Shown: in pieces, positions 9,787 through 18,701 of the stretch
Position numbering within the stretch: position 1 is the stretch's first letter
Layout of the letters: each line of letters begins with the position of its first letter
DNA from: Microvirga terrestris
GTDB lineage: Bacteria; Pseudomonadota; Alphaproteobacteria; Rhizobiales; Beijerinckiaceae
Reading direction: 5' to 3'
Length of the DNA stretch: 64,000 nucleotides
Assembly: GCF_015694425.1 (NCBI RefSeq)
Contig: NZ_JADQDN010000005.1
Span: 186,001 to 250,000 of the forward strand
The notes under the pieces: model-generated
Told to the model about the DNA's origin: nothing
Database searches by the model: none
What the model saw: only the letters and a program-made list of their open reading frames with translations
Translations under genes and position numbers: made by a program

Positions 9787-10734
9787 TTATCCGTTCAGGG
9801 ACGCCTTGAAGGCAGCGATATCCTCAGGGGTTCCGATGGCGGTGCACGTAGCGCCCGCGGCGATGCGTTTCACCAGGCCGGACAGCACCTTGCCGGAGCC
9901 GACCTCATAGAAGGAATCGACGCCCTGGGAGGCCATATAGGCGACGCTCTCCCGCCAGCGCACAGTGCCGGTGACCTGGCGAACCAGGGCATCGCGGATC
10001 GCCGAGGGGTCTGTGATGGGAGCAGCCTCCACATTGGCCACGACAGGAACGACGGGAACATTCACGGTCACACGGTCCAGGGCTTCGCGCATGGCGTCGG
10101 CCGCCGGCTGCATGAGAGCGCAATGGAAGGGGGCGGACACGGCCAGCATCACGGCGCGCTTGGCGCCCTTGGTCTGGGCGATGGCCACAGCCCGCTCGAC
10201 AGCGCTCTTATGGCCGGACACCACCACCTGGGCGCCGCCATTGTCATTGGCCGCATCGCAGACCTCTCCTTCAGCCGCCTCGCGGGCAACCTCAAGGGCA
10301 GCGTCGTATTCCAGGCCCAGAAGCGCCGCCATGGCGCCCTGCCCCACGGGAACGGCATTCTGCATGGCATTGCCACGGATCCTCAAAAGCCGGGCCGTAT
10401 CTGAAATGGACAGGCTGCCAGCCGCCGCGAGAGCCGAATACTCGCCCAGGGAATGGCCGGCCACAAAGGCGGCATGCTGCTTCAGATCGAGACCGGCCTC
10501 GGCCTCCAGGACGCGGATAGCCGCCAAGCTTACGGCCATTAAGGCCGGCTGAGTGTTAGCCGTGAGGGTTAGTTCCTCGGCAGGCCCCTCCCACATGAGG
10601 GTGGAGAGCCTTTGGGACAGAGCCTCATCCACCTCGTCGAAGACAGCTTTGGCTTGCGGGAAAGCCTCGGCCAGGGCCTTGCCCATTCCGACCGTCTGGC
10701 TTCCCTGTCCGGGAAAAATGAATGCGCGCGTCAT
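9787..10734 (-). CDS. fabD: malonyl-CoA:ACP transacylase FabD
   Basis: The 315-residue acyltransferase loads malonate onto ACP. The N-terminal FIFPGQGSQTVGMG motif and the nucleophile Ser95 in GHSLGEYSAL are present, with the catalytic His in APFHCALM. The start MTRAFIFPGQ at 10734 is chosen over the upstream in-frame start because the family begins there. It is the first gene of the minus-strand fatty-acid block. A 412-bp gene-free stretch separates it from the divergent rpoZ. Confidence 0.97.
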   Translation of the reverse strand: MTRAFIFPGQGSQTVGMGKALAEAFPQAKAVFDEVDEALSQRLSTLMWEGPAEELTLTANTQPALMAVSLAAIRVLEAEAGLDLKQHAAFVAGHSLGEYSALAAAGSLSISDTARLLRIRGNAMQNAVPVGQGAMAALLGLEYDAALEVAREAAEGEVCDAANDNGGAQVVVSGHKSAVERAVAIAQTKGAKRAVMLAVSAPFHCALMQPAADAMREALDRVTVNVPVVPVVANVEAAPITDPSAIRDALVRQVTGTVRWRESVAYMASQGVDSFYEVGSGKVLSGLVKRIAAGATCTAIGTPEDIAAFKASLNG

Positions 10735-11146
10735 CAGGAATGGAACCTTCAGTTCAACGAATCCGCGCGGGACTCGCACCCGGAAGGCAAGGAGTCAAGG
10801 CGTAGGGCGCGGCGCCGCACTTGACCTGTGATCAGATATGGCGCCGCCACCCCCGCAGCATGCCTCGGTTCACGGGAGGCCTTTGCAGGCTCAATTGCCT
10901 CAGGACGGCGTCCAAGGCATGACCGACACTTCGCAGAACGGATCGTAAGGCTCCCAACATCAACCCTCCCCAGGCTTGACCTTGGGAGACTCTACCCAGG
11001 CCGGAGTACCCATGCCGTGCGCCCTCGCACCTGTCCCCGGCTTGGTCATCGGCCCCTGCCACGGAACGCATCCTCTTGTTTTCTCTGGGCAACCGGTGTA
11101 TCCGGTCCCTCTTCCGATATTCTCATGACTGAAGAAGGAGCCCCGC
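10735..11146. other. 412-bp divergent intergenic region, fabD / rpoZ
   Basis: I recognise no gene here. The short frames on both strands have no family features and compositions typical of shadow reading. It must hold the fabD promoter (leftward) and the rpoZ promoter (rightward). The only site I can point to is the ribosome site GAAGGAG just before the rpoZ ATG. Confidence 0.6.
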
Positions 11147-11554
11147 ATGGCTCGCGTGACCGTCGAAGACTGCATCGACAAGGTCGACAACCGGTTTGAG
11201 CTCGTGCTGCTGGCCAGCCACCGGGCCCGCCTCATCTCGTCCGGCTCGCCGCTGACGATCGACCGCGACCGCGACAAGAACCCGGTCGTGGCCCTTCGTG
11301 AGATCGCGGACGAGACCATCGCTCCGGACGACCTGAAGGAGCAGCTCATCCACTCCATGCAAAAGTATGTCGAGGTGGACGAGCCGGAGGCCGAGGCCGT
11401 TCCGATGCTCAGCAACACCGCCGCAGCCCCGTCCAAGGGCGGCGACAACGACGCGGACGTGCAGTTCGACCGCATGAGCGAGGACGACCTGCTGCGTGGC
11501 TTGGAAGGGCTCGTGCCCCCGAGCAGCAGCGCGGACGACGACGAGCGCGAGTAA
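11147..11554 (+). CDS. rpoZ: DNA-directed RNA polymerase omega subunit
   Basis: A 135-residue omega subunit, which binds beta' and helps RNA polymerase assembly. The N-terminal [20 protein letters not shown] and [10 protein letters not shown] motifs are diagnostic. The C-terminal half is an acidic extension ([10 protein letters not shown]...DDDERE), common in alphaproteobacteria. A GAAGGAG ribosome site precedes the ATG. A perfect intrinsic terminator follows 21 bp after the stop. rsh lies next, the usual rpoZ-rsh order. Confidence 0.96.
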   Translation: MARVTVEDCIDKVDNRFELVLLASHRARLISSGSPLTIDRDRDKNPVVALREIADETIAPDDLKEQLIHSMQKYVEVDEPEAEAVPMLSNTAAAPSKGGDNDADVQFDRMSEDDLLRGLEGLVPPSSSADDDERE

Positions 11555-11575
11555 GCATTCCCAAGACATTTTCAG

Positions 11576-11604
11576 AAAGCCCGGCCTTTGCCGGGCTTTT
11601 TTTT
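11576..11604 (+). terminator. intrinsic terminator of rpoZ
   Basis: A perfect 10-bp stem (AAAGCCCGGC / GCCGGGCTTT) closes a 4-nt CTTT loop and is followed by an uninterrupted T run. It lies 21 bp after the rpoZ stop and separates rpoZ from rsh. Confidence 0.92.
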
Positions 11605-11744
11605 GTTGGACGCCTTAACCACGGACCGGCATGGCTGGCATGCGACGAGCTATTCAGCTTGCGGTCGGAAGACGTTGTACAATATCTTCAATACCTTGCT
11701 GATTTTAAGCCAGATCGAACAGGCCCAAAGGAGATGTCGGCCGT

Positions 11745-13916
11745 ATGATGCGCCAGTATGAACTCGTCGAGCGGGTCAAGCGCTACAACCCCTCGGCCGA
11801 CGAGGCGCTTCTGAATCGCGCTTACGTGTACGCCATGATGGCTCACGGAACTCAGAAGCGTGCATCCGGCGATTTGTTCTTCGGCCATCCGCTCGAAGTG
11901 GCCGCCATCCTGACGGATCTCAAGCTCGACGACGCGACCATCGCGGCAGCCGTCCTTCACGACACGGTGGAGGATACCCAGGCGACGCTTGAGGAGATCA
12001 ACAAGACCTTCGGGCCCCAGATCGGCGCCCTCGTCGACGGCCTCACCAAGATCAAGCGGCTCGATCTCGTGTCGAAGCGGGCGGCTCAAGGAGAAAACTT
12101 CCGCAAGCTCCTGCTCGCCGTCGCCGACGACGTGCGCGTGCTTCTGGTCAAGCTCGCGGACCGCCTGCACAACATGCGAACCCTGCAGTTCATGCCGGCG
12201 GAGAAGCGCAAGCGCATCGCCGAGGAGACCCTCGACATCTATGCGCCGCTTGCCGGTCGCATGGGTATCCAGGAGATGCGCGAGGAGCTGGAGGAGCTGT
12301 CCTTCCAGAACCTCGACCCGGAGGCCTATGAGGCGATCCGGCGCCATCTTCATGAACTCTCGGCCAAGAGCGAGAAGCTGGTCGAGGAAATCGAGCGGAC
12401 ACTGACCACGAAGCTGCGCGCCCAAGGAATCGAGGCAGTGGTGACGGGGCGTCAGAAGCGGCCTTATTCCATCTGGCGCAAGATGGAGCGCAAATCCGTC
12501 TCCTTCGAGCAGCTCTCCGACATCTTCGCCTTCCGGATCATCGTGGGCAACATCGACGAGTGCTACCGGGCGCTCGGTATTGTGCATACCAGCTGGCCGA
12601 TGGTTCCGGGGCGGTACAAGGACTACATCTCGACCCCGAAGCAGAACGACTACCGCTCGATCCACACCACGGTGATCGGCCCCGGCAGCCAGCGCGTCGA
12701 ACTGCAAATCCGCACCGAGGACATGGACGAGGTGGCGGAATACGGCATCGCGGCCCATGCCCTCTACAAGGAAGGCGTGAACGACGATTCGCGCCTGGCG
12801 ACCGAGAGCCGGGCCTATCAGTGGCTCAGGCGCACGATCGACCTCCTGGCGGAAGGCGACAACCCGGAGGAGTTCCTCGAGCATACGAAGCTCGAACTTT
12901 TCCATGACCAGGTCTTCTGCTTCACGCCCAAGGGCCGCCTGATCGCCCTGCCCCGTGGTGCGACGCCCATCGACTTCGCCTATGCCGTCCACACGGATGT
13001 CGGCAACACCGCAGTTGGCTGCAAGATCAATGGCCGTATGTCGCCGCTGCTGACTGAATTGCAGAACGGCGACGAGGTGGAGATCGTCCGCGCCGAAGGG
13101 CAGACGCCCCCGGCCGCCTGGGAATCCCTGGTGGTCACCGGCAAGGCGCGCGCCTCGATCCGCCGAGCGACCCGCGCCGCCGTGCGCCGGCAATATACCG
13201 GCCTCGGCCACCAGATTCTGGAGCGCGCCTTCGAGCGGGCCGGCCGTCCCTTCTCCGACGAAAAGCTGAAAGGCGCTCTGCCCCGGCTGGCGCGGATCTC
13301 GGTCGAGGACGTCCTGGCGGCGGTGGGGCGCGGTGAGATGTTCTCCGGGGACGTGGTGCGGGCCGTTTATCCCGACTACTTCGAAGAGCGGCGCGCCGGC
13401 AGCGACGGCAGGGGCGGCGGACAGTCCGATGGCGCCGGCAAGAAAGGCGCCGGCGAGCATGCGAGCGGCATTCCGATTCGCGGCCTCAGCACCGACATGC
13501 CGATCAGTTTCGCGCCGGAAGGTGGCGCCGTGCCGGGAGACCGCATCGTGGGCATCATGACCCCCGGCGAGGGCGTGACGATCTATCCGATCCAGTCACC
13601 CTCGCTCGCGGCCTACGACAACGAGCCTGACCGCTGGATCGACGTGCGCTGGGACCTGGAGGCAGGTTCGACCCAGCGCTTTCCGGCGCGCATCAAGCTA
13701 CAGTCGATCAACGAGCCCGGATCGCTCGCCCAGATCACGCAGGTGATCGCCGACCATGACGGCAACATCGACAATGTCTCCATGAAGCGGCGCACGCAGG
13801 ACTTCACCGACATGACCATCGACTTGACGGTCTGGGACCTGAAGCATCTCAATGCCATTATCGCGGAGCTGCGCGCCAAGCGCGTGGTGAGTCGCGTCGA
13901 CCGCATCACCGGATAG
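11745..13916 (+). CDS. rsh: bifunctional (p)ppGpp synthetase/hydrolase, RelA/SpoT family
   Basis: This 723-residue Rsh protein has the long-form architecture. The HD hydrolase domain comes first (HDTVEDT at 72-78). The synthetase domain follows, with GRQKRPYSIWRKM at about 235-247 and DYRSIHTTV at about 302-310. Then come TGS (CFTPKGRLIALPRGATPIDFAYAVH), a helical region and a C-terminal ACT domain. The charged synthetase motif is RYKD at 290-293, matching the RxKD form of bifunctional enzymes and not the acidic form of hydrolase-dead RelA. A low-complexity Gly/Asp/Lys insert lies near 550-575. AAAGGAG precedes the ATG. The next gene starts 6 bp downstream. Confidence 0.96.
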   Translation: MMRQYELVERVKRYNPSADEALLNRAYVYAMMAHGTQKRASGDLFFGHPLEVAAILTDLKLDDATIAAAVLHDTVEDTQATLEEINKTFGPQIGALVDGLTKIKRLDLVSKRAAQGENFRKLLLAVADDVRVLLVKLADRLHNMRTLQFMPAEKRKRIAEETLDIYAPLAGRMGIQEMREELEELSFQNLDPEAYEAIRRHLHELSAKSEKLVEEIERTLTTKLRAQGIEAVVTGRQKRPYSIWRKMERKSVSFEQLSDIFAFRIIVGNIDECYRALGIVHTSWPMVPGRYKDYISTPKQNDYRSIHTTVIGPGSQRVELQIRTEDMDEVAEYGIAAHALYKEGVNDDSRLATESRAYQWLRRTIDLLAEGDNPEEFLEHTKLELFHDQVFCFTPKGRLIALPRGATPIDFAYAVHTDVGNTAVGCKINGRMSPLLTELQNGDEVEIVRAEGQTPPAAWESLVVTGKARASIRRATRAAVRRQYTGLGHQILERAFERAGRPFSDEKLKGALPRLARISVEDVLAAVGRGEMFSGDVVRAVYPDYFEERRAGSDGRGGGQSDGAGKKGAGEHASGIPIRGLSTDMPISFAPEGGAVPGDRIVGIMTPGEGVTIYPIQSPSLAAYDNEPDRWIDVRWDLEAGSTQRFPARIKLQSINEPGSLAQITQVIADHDGNIDNVSMKRRTQDFTDMTIDLTVWDLKHLNAIIAELRAKRVVSRVDRITG

Positions 13917-13922
13917 AAGCCT

Positions 13923-14624
13923 ATGTCTCCTAAACCTCGCATCGCTGTTATCATGGACGAGAACACCAGCAGCGACGGCACCCGCTATGAAACCACGAAA
14001 GCGTATTTCGTCGCCATCCAGCGCGCCGGCGGCCTGCCTTTCGGCATCCCCTATATCCCGGAGATGATCGACCCTGTCGTGAACGAGTTCGACGGCTTCG
14101 TGAGCGTCGGCGGACGCATCCGGTTTCCTCGTGATTGGTACATTGCCGGTGACGAGTCGCATTATCCGTCATCGGAGCGGCTCAAGGTCGAGCAGGCGCT
14201 CATGCGGGGATTCCTCGAACGTGACAAGCCGGTGCTCGGCATCTGCAACGGCATGCAGATGCTCGCCTGTCTTCACGGAGCGCGCATGGTGCATGAGGTG
14301 CGGAAAAGTGGCCCGCATATTCTCACCCATGATGATCGGACGGCCATGCACTCCATCGAGATCGTGTCGGGTACCATGCTGTCGCGCATTCTGGGTGCGA
14401 CGCGCCTCGAGGTGAACAGCCGCCATCAAGAGGCAGTCGTTGCAGTGTCCGATCAGGCCGTCATTGCCGCTAAAGCGGATGACGGCGTGATCGAGGCTGT
14501 TGAGATCCCATCGAGGCGCTTCGCGATCGGCGTCCAGTGGCACCCGGAGGCCTTCGCGACTCAGGATAATCCTGGCAACAGGCTATTCAGCGCCTTCGTG
14601 CAGGCGGCGCAACAGCGCCACTGA
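13923..14624 (+). CDS. gamma-glutamyl-gamma-aminobutyrate hydrolase family protein (peptidase C26)
   Basis: A 233-residue class I glutamine-amidotransferase-like hydrolase. The nucleophilic Cys is in LGICNGMQML and the His-Glu pair in GVQWHPEAFA. The family includes PuuD, which hydrolyses gamma-glutamyl-GABA in putrescine degradation, but other gamma-glutamyl substrates are possible and no other puu gene is nearby. It starts 6 bp after rsh and ends 21 bp before a HAD hydrolase, so the three genes look co-transcribed. That suggests a nitrogen or polyamine link to the stringent response, which is inference. Confidence 0.85.
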   Translation: MSPKPRIAVIMDENTSSDGTRYETTKAYFVAIQRAGGLPFGIPYIPEMIDPVVNEFDGFVSVGGRIRFPRDWYIAGDESHYPSSERLKVEQALMRGFLERDKPVLGICNGMQMLACLHGARMVHEVRKSGPHILTHDDRTAMHSIEIVSGTMLSRILGATRLEVNSRHQEAVVAVSDQAVIAAKADDGVIEAVEIPSRRFAIGVQWHPEAFATQDNPGNRLFSAFVQAAQQRH

Positions 14625-14645
14625 TTGCCACTACAGGAATACCCC

Positions 14646-15341
14646 ATGCCGATTTCGGTTCTCGGTCTCGATGCCGACGATACGCTCTGGCACAACGAGA
14701 CGTTCTATCAATCAACGCGCCAGCGCTTTAACGAACTGCTCGCCGATTTCGTCGATGCCAAGCGGCTCGAAGAAGAGATTGAGGCAACGGAGATGCGCAA
14801 TCTCGGCCTCTACGGCTATGGGGCAAAAGGCTTCACGCTCTCGATGCTGGAGACTGCCATCCAGGTGAGCGACGGGACGATTTCGAGCCGGGCGCTCAGT
14901 GATATCCTCACGATCGGTCGTGAGCTGATGAACCATCCCGTGGAGCCCCTCCCCGGCGTTCATGAGACACTCGAAGCGCTCTCGGCGGAATACAAGCTCG
15001 TGCTGATCACCAAGGGCGACCTCTTCCACCAGGAATCGAAGCTCGCCGCCTCCGGCCTCGGCAACTTCTTCTCAGGCGTTGAGATCGTCAGCGAGAAGAA
15101 GGCGGACACCTATGCCCGCATCTTCTCGCGCCACGGGGTCGGCCCGGAGCACGCCGCCATGGCCGGGAACTCCGTGCGCTCGGACGTGCTGCCCGCGCTC
15201 GAAGCCGGCAGCTACGCGGCACTCATCCCGTTCCATCTGGTCTGGGCGCACGAAGACGCGCCACTTCCCACCGACAACCCGCGCTTCACTGAGTTGCCGT
15301 CGTTGACGGAGCTTCCCCGATGGCTGGCGGAGGTTTCCTGA
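14646..15341 (+). CDS. HAD family hydrolase
   Basis: A 231-residue haloacid-dehalogenase-type phosphohydrolase. Motif I is LDADDTLWHNE near the N-terminus, motif II lies in LVLITKGD, and motif IV is around MAGNSVRSDVLPALEAG. An alpha-helical cap lies between motifs I and II. The start MPISVLGLDADDTL at 14646 puts motif I at the usual distance. The substrate is not predictable. It is the last gene of the rsh unit and converges with the LuxR-type gene, about 60 bp away. Confidence 0.85.
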   Translation: MPISVLGLDADDTLWHNETFYQSTRQRFNELLADFVDAKRLEEEIEATEMRNLGLYGYGAKGFTLSMLETAIQVSDGTISSRALSDILTIGRELMNHPVEPLPGVHETLEALSAEYKLVLITKGDLFHQESKLAASGLGNFFSGVEIVSEKKADTYARIFSRHGVGPEHAAMAGNSVRSDVLPALEAGSYAALIPFHLVWAHEDAPLPTDNPRFTELPSLTELPRWLAEVS

Positions 15342-15402
15342 CTCTCGAACACGTCCTGCTTGCCGTGAGCCATTGCTGATCGAAAGGCGGGTTGCCAAGT
15401 CT

Positions 15403-16206
15403 TCAGGTGGAACTTACATCACGCGTAGGAGCATCCTCATCGCGTTCCAGATGACTCATGCCCCATATGGCTGCTTGCGTCCGGTTCTTGGCCCGTATTT
15501 TACGAAGTATTGCCTTGATGTGAACTTTTACGGTCGCCTCAGCGATCTCAAGCTTACGGGCAATGACCTTGTTTGGATCGCCATCCATAAGGCATCGAAG
15601 GATGGCCAATTCTCGACACGACAGAATTCTGGAATACTTTGTATCGACCGAAGCACTGTTGCTCCGCAATGAACCGAGGGTCTCTGCGGGATAAACGGGC
15701 TCGCCCAAGACCACGAGATCAAGGGTTTTCAAGAGAACTTCGCACGAGATCGATTGTATTAGATATGCGTCTGCACCTGAGTGGAAGGCGGCGATAACCT
15801 TTTGCAATTCGTACTTGTCGACCAGCAGAACGACTCGGCTGGAGGGATGGCGATCTTTGATGTCTCTGACTTGGTGGCAGGCATTGTCATAATCCTCCGC
15901 CACGCCCATGATGAAGATGCTTACCTCGTCTCCCGGCGATGGGAGTGAACCGACTTCCTCCAGGGACGAAGCTAGGGCGATAGGATTGTACCTCGTTTCA
16001 GCCAAGATGCTGCGCAGGCCTTCGCGGAGGAGCGCGTTCGGCTCTATCAAGACCGTGACGACGGATTGACCGTTGCTTCCCTCTTTCAAGGTTGTCTGCT
16101 TGAGGGAAGGCCCAGCTGCATTTCCTGAGGCTGAATAGTCTATTTGATCAGCGCGCGGCCGATTCATAAAGGGGATATCTTTCAAGGCTATGCTGTTGTT
16201 TGCCAT
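15403..16206 (-). CDS. LuxR-family transcriptional regulator with degenerate receiver domain
   Basis: A 267-residue NarL-like protein. A variable N-terminal tail of about 45 residues is followed by a receiver-shaped domain (VTVLIEPNALLREGLRSIL) and a C-terminal LuxR helix-turn-helix (LSCRELAILRCL...VIARKLEIAEATVKVHI). The receiver lacks its phosphorylation chemistry. The acidic pair after the first strand is EP, the phosphoacceptor strand reads SIFIMGVAED with no aspartate at the usual position, and the conserved lysine of the fifth strand is Gln (AYLIQS). So it probably acts without phosphorylation. No kinase is adjacent. The base composition is less GC-rich than its neighbours. The target genes are unknown. 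Confidence 0.82.
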   Translation of the reverse strand: MANNSIALKDIPFMNRPRADQIDYSASGNAAGPSLKQTTLKEGSNGQSVVTVLIEPNALLREGLRSILAETRYNPIALASSLEEVGSLPSPGDEVSIFIMGVAEDYDNACHQVRDIKDRHPSSRVVLLVDKYELQKVIAAFHSGADAYLIQSISCEVLLKTLDLVVLGEPVYPAETLGSLRSNSASVDTKYSRILSCRELAILRCLMDGDPNKVIARKLEIAEATVKVHIKAILRKIRAKNRTQAAIWGMSHLERDEDAPTRDVSST

Positions 16207-16581
16207 GATCCTAATCCTTCAATTCCATGAAAAATTCTTCTGCTGAACTTTTCATTTGTGTGACATCAGGATTGATCATCAGGTCCGCATGCATAACCAG
16301 ATCTGCAGAAGTGGCGATTACTTCACCCTCAGAATCCGCAAGTGCTGCTCAGATGATCACAATCCAAAATTCGACGCTCTCGTAAGCCATTCTACTTTGC
16401 CCCTAGCTTTCTATATTCATGCACCTTGGCGGTGAGTTCGTCCTATAAATGCAACAATATATAATTTCTCAAGTGCGACTCCGCACATGAAGAGTAAGCG
16501 GGTTCAAGTTCACACATCTTTTGAAAGCTCTTGCCTCCTGCCCGCCCCCCTGCCAAACAGCCCCTCGCAGGAGGCACAGCC
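16207..16581. other. 375-bp divergent intergenic region, luxR-type gene / pyrE
   Basis: This is noticeably AT-richer than the surroundings, particularly around 16380-16480. No gene or RNA is recognised. It should carry the promoter of the LuxR-type regulator (leftward) and of pyrE (rightward). The pyrE ribosome site CAGGAGGCACAGCC ends at the ATG at 16582. Confidence 0.55.
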
Positions 16582-17169
16582 ATGACCCCCAACGAGATTC
16601 TCGAAGAATTCCGCTCCGCAGGCGCACTGCTGGAGGGGCACTTCATTCTCTCTTCGGGACTGCACAGCCCCGTCTTCCTGCAAAAGATGTTCGTGTTTCA
16701 AGATCCGGCTCGCACCGAGCGGGTCTGCCGAGCGCTGGCAGGGAAGATCAGAGATACGTTCGGGCCTGTTGACTATGTTGTCTCCCCGGCTGTCGGCGGC
16801 ATCGTGCCGGGCTATGAGACGGCCCGGCATCTGGGGGCCAAGGCGATCTTCGTCGAGCGCGAGAACGGGATCTTCGTTCTGCGCCGTGGGTTCACGATAC
16901 CGGAGGGCGCCCGCGTCGTGATGGTCGAAGACATCGTCACCACGGGCCTTTCCTCTCGGGAATGCTTGGCGTCTCTTCAGGAGCATCCCGGAACGATGCT
17001 CGGCGCCGCCTGCCTCATCGACCGCTCCGGCGGCAAGGCCGATCTCGGCGTTCCCCTCGTGTCACTGGTTCAACTCGACATTCCGGCTTATGCGCCGGAC
17101 CAGCTGCCACCCGAATTGGCGGCTCTTCCGGCCACCAAACCGGGTAGCCGAAGCCTGAAATCAAAATAG
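16582..17169 (+). CDS. pyrE: orotate phosphoribosyltransferase
   Basis: A 195-residue PRTase that converts orotate and PRPP to OMP in pyrimidine synthesis. The PRPP-binding motif [15 protein letters not shown] is at about residues 113-127. [18 protein letters not shown] is the PyrE N-terminal signature, and [14 protein letters not shown] is also present. The ATG at 16582 sits 7 bp after a strong AGGAGG, so the upstream in-frame start at 16531 is rejected. Confidence 0.95.
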   Translation: MTPNEILEEFRSAGALLEGHFILSSGLHSPVFLQKMFVFQDPARTERVCRALAGKIRDTFGPVDYVVSPAVGGIVPGYETARHLGAKAIFVERENGIFVLRRGFTIPEGARVVMVEDIVTTGLSSRECLASLQEHPGTMLGAACLIDRSGGKADLGVPLVSLVQLDIPAYAPDQLPPELAALPATKPGSRSLKSK

Positions 17170-17407
17170 CTGTTCATTTGTCACACACCGGCTTGACTGC
17201 CTTGGTTCCGACAACTTGACTCTTGGAATTTACACGCCATTAAGTATTTTCCATTGTCAGGATTACTGGTCCGAAGGGTTAATAGCAGCCTGTTTTGGGG
17301 CACGTCATACATTCTTCGCGCAGTTTTATTGCCTGCGTAAATAATAGATGTTGCTTGAATAATGAAGGTTGTTAGGCCGCTCCGGCAGACACGGATAGAG
17401 AATACTT
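17170..17407. promoter_or_regulatory. AT-rich leader/promoter region of the NYN-domain gene
   Basis: A 238-bp stretch that is AT-rich relative to the window. A possible sigma-70-like pair is TTGACT at 17216-17221 and ATTAAG at 17239-17244, separated by 17 bp. If used, it would leave a leader of about 150 nt before the ATG at 17408. The assignment is weak because the -10 match is poor. Confidence 0.3.
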
Positions 17408-18052
17408 ATGTCAGGCCAGCAGCGGATCGCTCTCTTCATTGATGGCGCCAACCTTTACGCTACAACGAAAACTCTCGGCTTCGATATCGATTACAAGCGC
17501 CTGCTGAAGGAATTTCAGGGCCGCGGCTCCCTCGTGCGCGCTTTTTACTACACGGCCCTTGTGGAAGATCAGGAATATTCTTCCATTCGCCCGCTGATCG
17601 ATTGGCTTGATTACAACGGCTACCGCGTGGTCACGAAACCCACCAAGGAGTTCGTCGACTCGGCTGGCCGCCGCAAGGTCAAGGGCAACATGGACATCGA
17701 GCTTGCCATCGATGCGCTGGAGCTCTCGCCTTTTATCGATCACATGGTTCTGTTCTCCGGCGACGGCGATTTCCGCTCGCTCGTCGAGGCGATGCAGCGG
17801 CGTGGCGTACGGGTTTCGGTGGTGTCCACTGTCACCACGCAGCCACCGATGGTGGCCGACGAGTTGCGTCGGCAGGCGGACGAGTTCCTCGACCTGTCGC
17901 AGCTCGCCTCCCGGATCGGCCGCGATCCCTCGGATCGGCCGCAGCGTCCCATGAACGAGAATGGAGAGCGCCCGCGTCCGCAGCCCCGCAGCCCCGCGCT
18001 CGAGAGCCGCTACGGCATCCGCCAGCCCCAGGACGACGAGCTCGATATCTGA
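17408..18052 (+). CDS. NYN domain-containing protein (LabA/DUF88-like putative RNase)
   Basis: A 214-residue protein with a PIN-like NYN domain. RIALFIDGANLYAT at about 5-18 gives the first catalytic Asp, and KGNMDIELAIDAL (about 98-110) and LFSGDGDF (about 118-125) give the other acidic residues. The family contains LabA and other predicted metal-dependent ribonucleases. The C-terminal 50 residues are a disordered Arg/Pro tail. It is monocistronic: a promoter-like AT-rich region lies upstream and a hairpin terminator downstream. The physiological substrate is unknown. Confidence 0.87.
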   Translation: MSGQQRIALFIDGANLYATTKTLGFDIDYKRLLKEFQGRGSLVRAFYYTALVEDQEYSSIRPLIDWLDYNGYRVVTKPTKEFVDSAGRRKVKGNMDIELAIDALELSPFIDHMVLFSGDGDFRSLVEAMQRRGVRVSVVSTVTTQPPMVADELRRQADEFLDLSQLASRIGRDPSDRPQRPMNENGERPRPQPRSPALESRYGIRQPQDDELDI

Positions 18053-18073
18053 CGTGGATGAATGAACAGCAGC

Positions 18074-18111
18074 ATGGCCGTTCCCGGGCTTGATCCGGGG
18101 ACGGCCATTTT
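18074..18111 (+). terminator. hairpin between convergent genes (terminator or repeat palindrome)
   Basis: A 14-bp stem with one G-T pair (ATGGCCGTTCCCGG / CCGGGGACGGCCAT) and a 7-nt loop, ending in a short T run. It lies between the stops of the NYN gene (+) and the ACT-domain gene (-). The sequence also resembles the dispersed palindromes elsewhere in the window, so it may be a repeat serving as terminator. Confidence 0.65.
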
Positions 18112-18119
18112 CGTTTGGA

Positions 18120-18650
18120 TCAGAGCGAGCTCTCTTCCACTTGGCAGCTCAGTCCCAACGCGCCGGCGGTGTTGCTGACGGTGGCCAGACACAGGTCAGT
18201 CCGCTTGGGCGGGATCGAAACCGCGAAGCGCGTCACGTAAAGCCCGCCCTCCGCATCCGGCAGCTTGCGCGCCTCGAGCCGCACGATGTTGGCCTCGTAT
18301 TGCTTGAACACCTCGGCCAGCCGGGCCACGAGGCCGAGCTGATCGCCACCGCTGATGGCGATGCGATGAGTGACGCTTCCCGCAGGGCCTGGGCTCGGAT
18401 CGAAAGCATAAGGAACCGCGCGGATCTCGGCGCCTTCGAGTTCTGCAAGCTGCTTGAGACCGGCCTCCACGTCGCCGGCCGTCACTTCCGGCGGGAGTTC
18501 GCACAGGGCCACGAACTCGGCGCCGGAGCCGAGGGACGCAAAGGTCGCGTCCCGCAGGTTAACGCCGATGTTGAACAGGTGCTCGGCGATGGCCGCAACG
18601 AGCCCGACCCGATCGGGCCCGAGAATCGACACGAGAGCCACGGACGCCAT
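18120..18650 (-). CDS. ACT domain protein, glycine cleavage repressor (GcvR)-like
   Basis: A 176-residue protein made of two tandem ACT-like domains. The first starts ASVALVSILGPDRVGLVAAIAEHL and the second, near residue 95, contains HRIAISGGDQLGLVARLAEVF. This fits the GcvR/ACT_6 group, which binds amino acids or a partner regulator. The ATG at 18650 follows AGGAGGGAAGAC, so the TTG at 18668 is unlikely. It lies downstream of smpB on the same strand with about 50 bp between, possibly co-transcribed. The ligand is not deducible. Confidence 0.8.
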   Translation of the reverse strand: MASVALVSILGPDRVGLVAAIAEHLFNIGVNLRDATFASLGSGAEFVALCELPPEVTAGDVEAGLKQLAELEGAEIRAVPYAFDPSPGPAGSVTHRIAISGGDQLGLVARLAEVFKQYEANIVRLEARKLPDAEGGLYVTRFAVSIPPKRTDLCLATVSNTAGALGLSCQVEESSL

Positions 18651-18701
18651 GTCTTCCCTCCTGATCAAGCCAGAGGGGATCTAGTGCACAATGCCCTTGC
18701 G

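Noticed and set aside
11688..13460. A 590-residue open frame on the minus strand
   Set aside because: It is antisense to rsh, which has intact family motifs throughout. It is a by-product of high-GC codon use.
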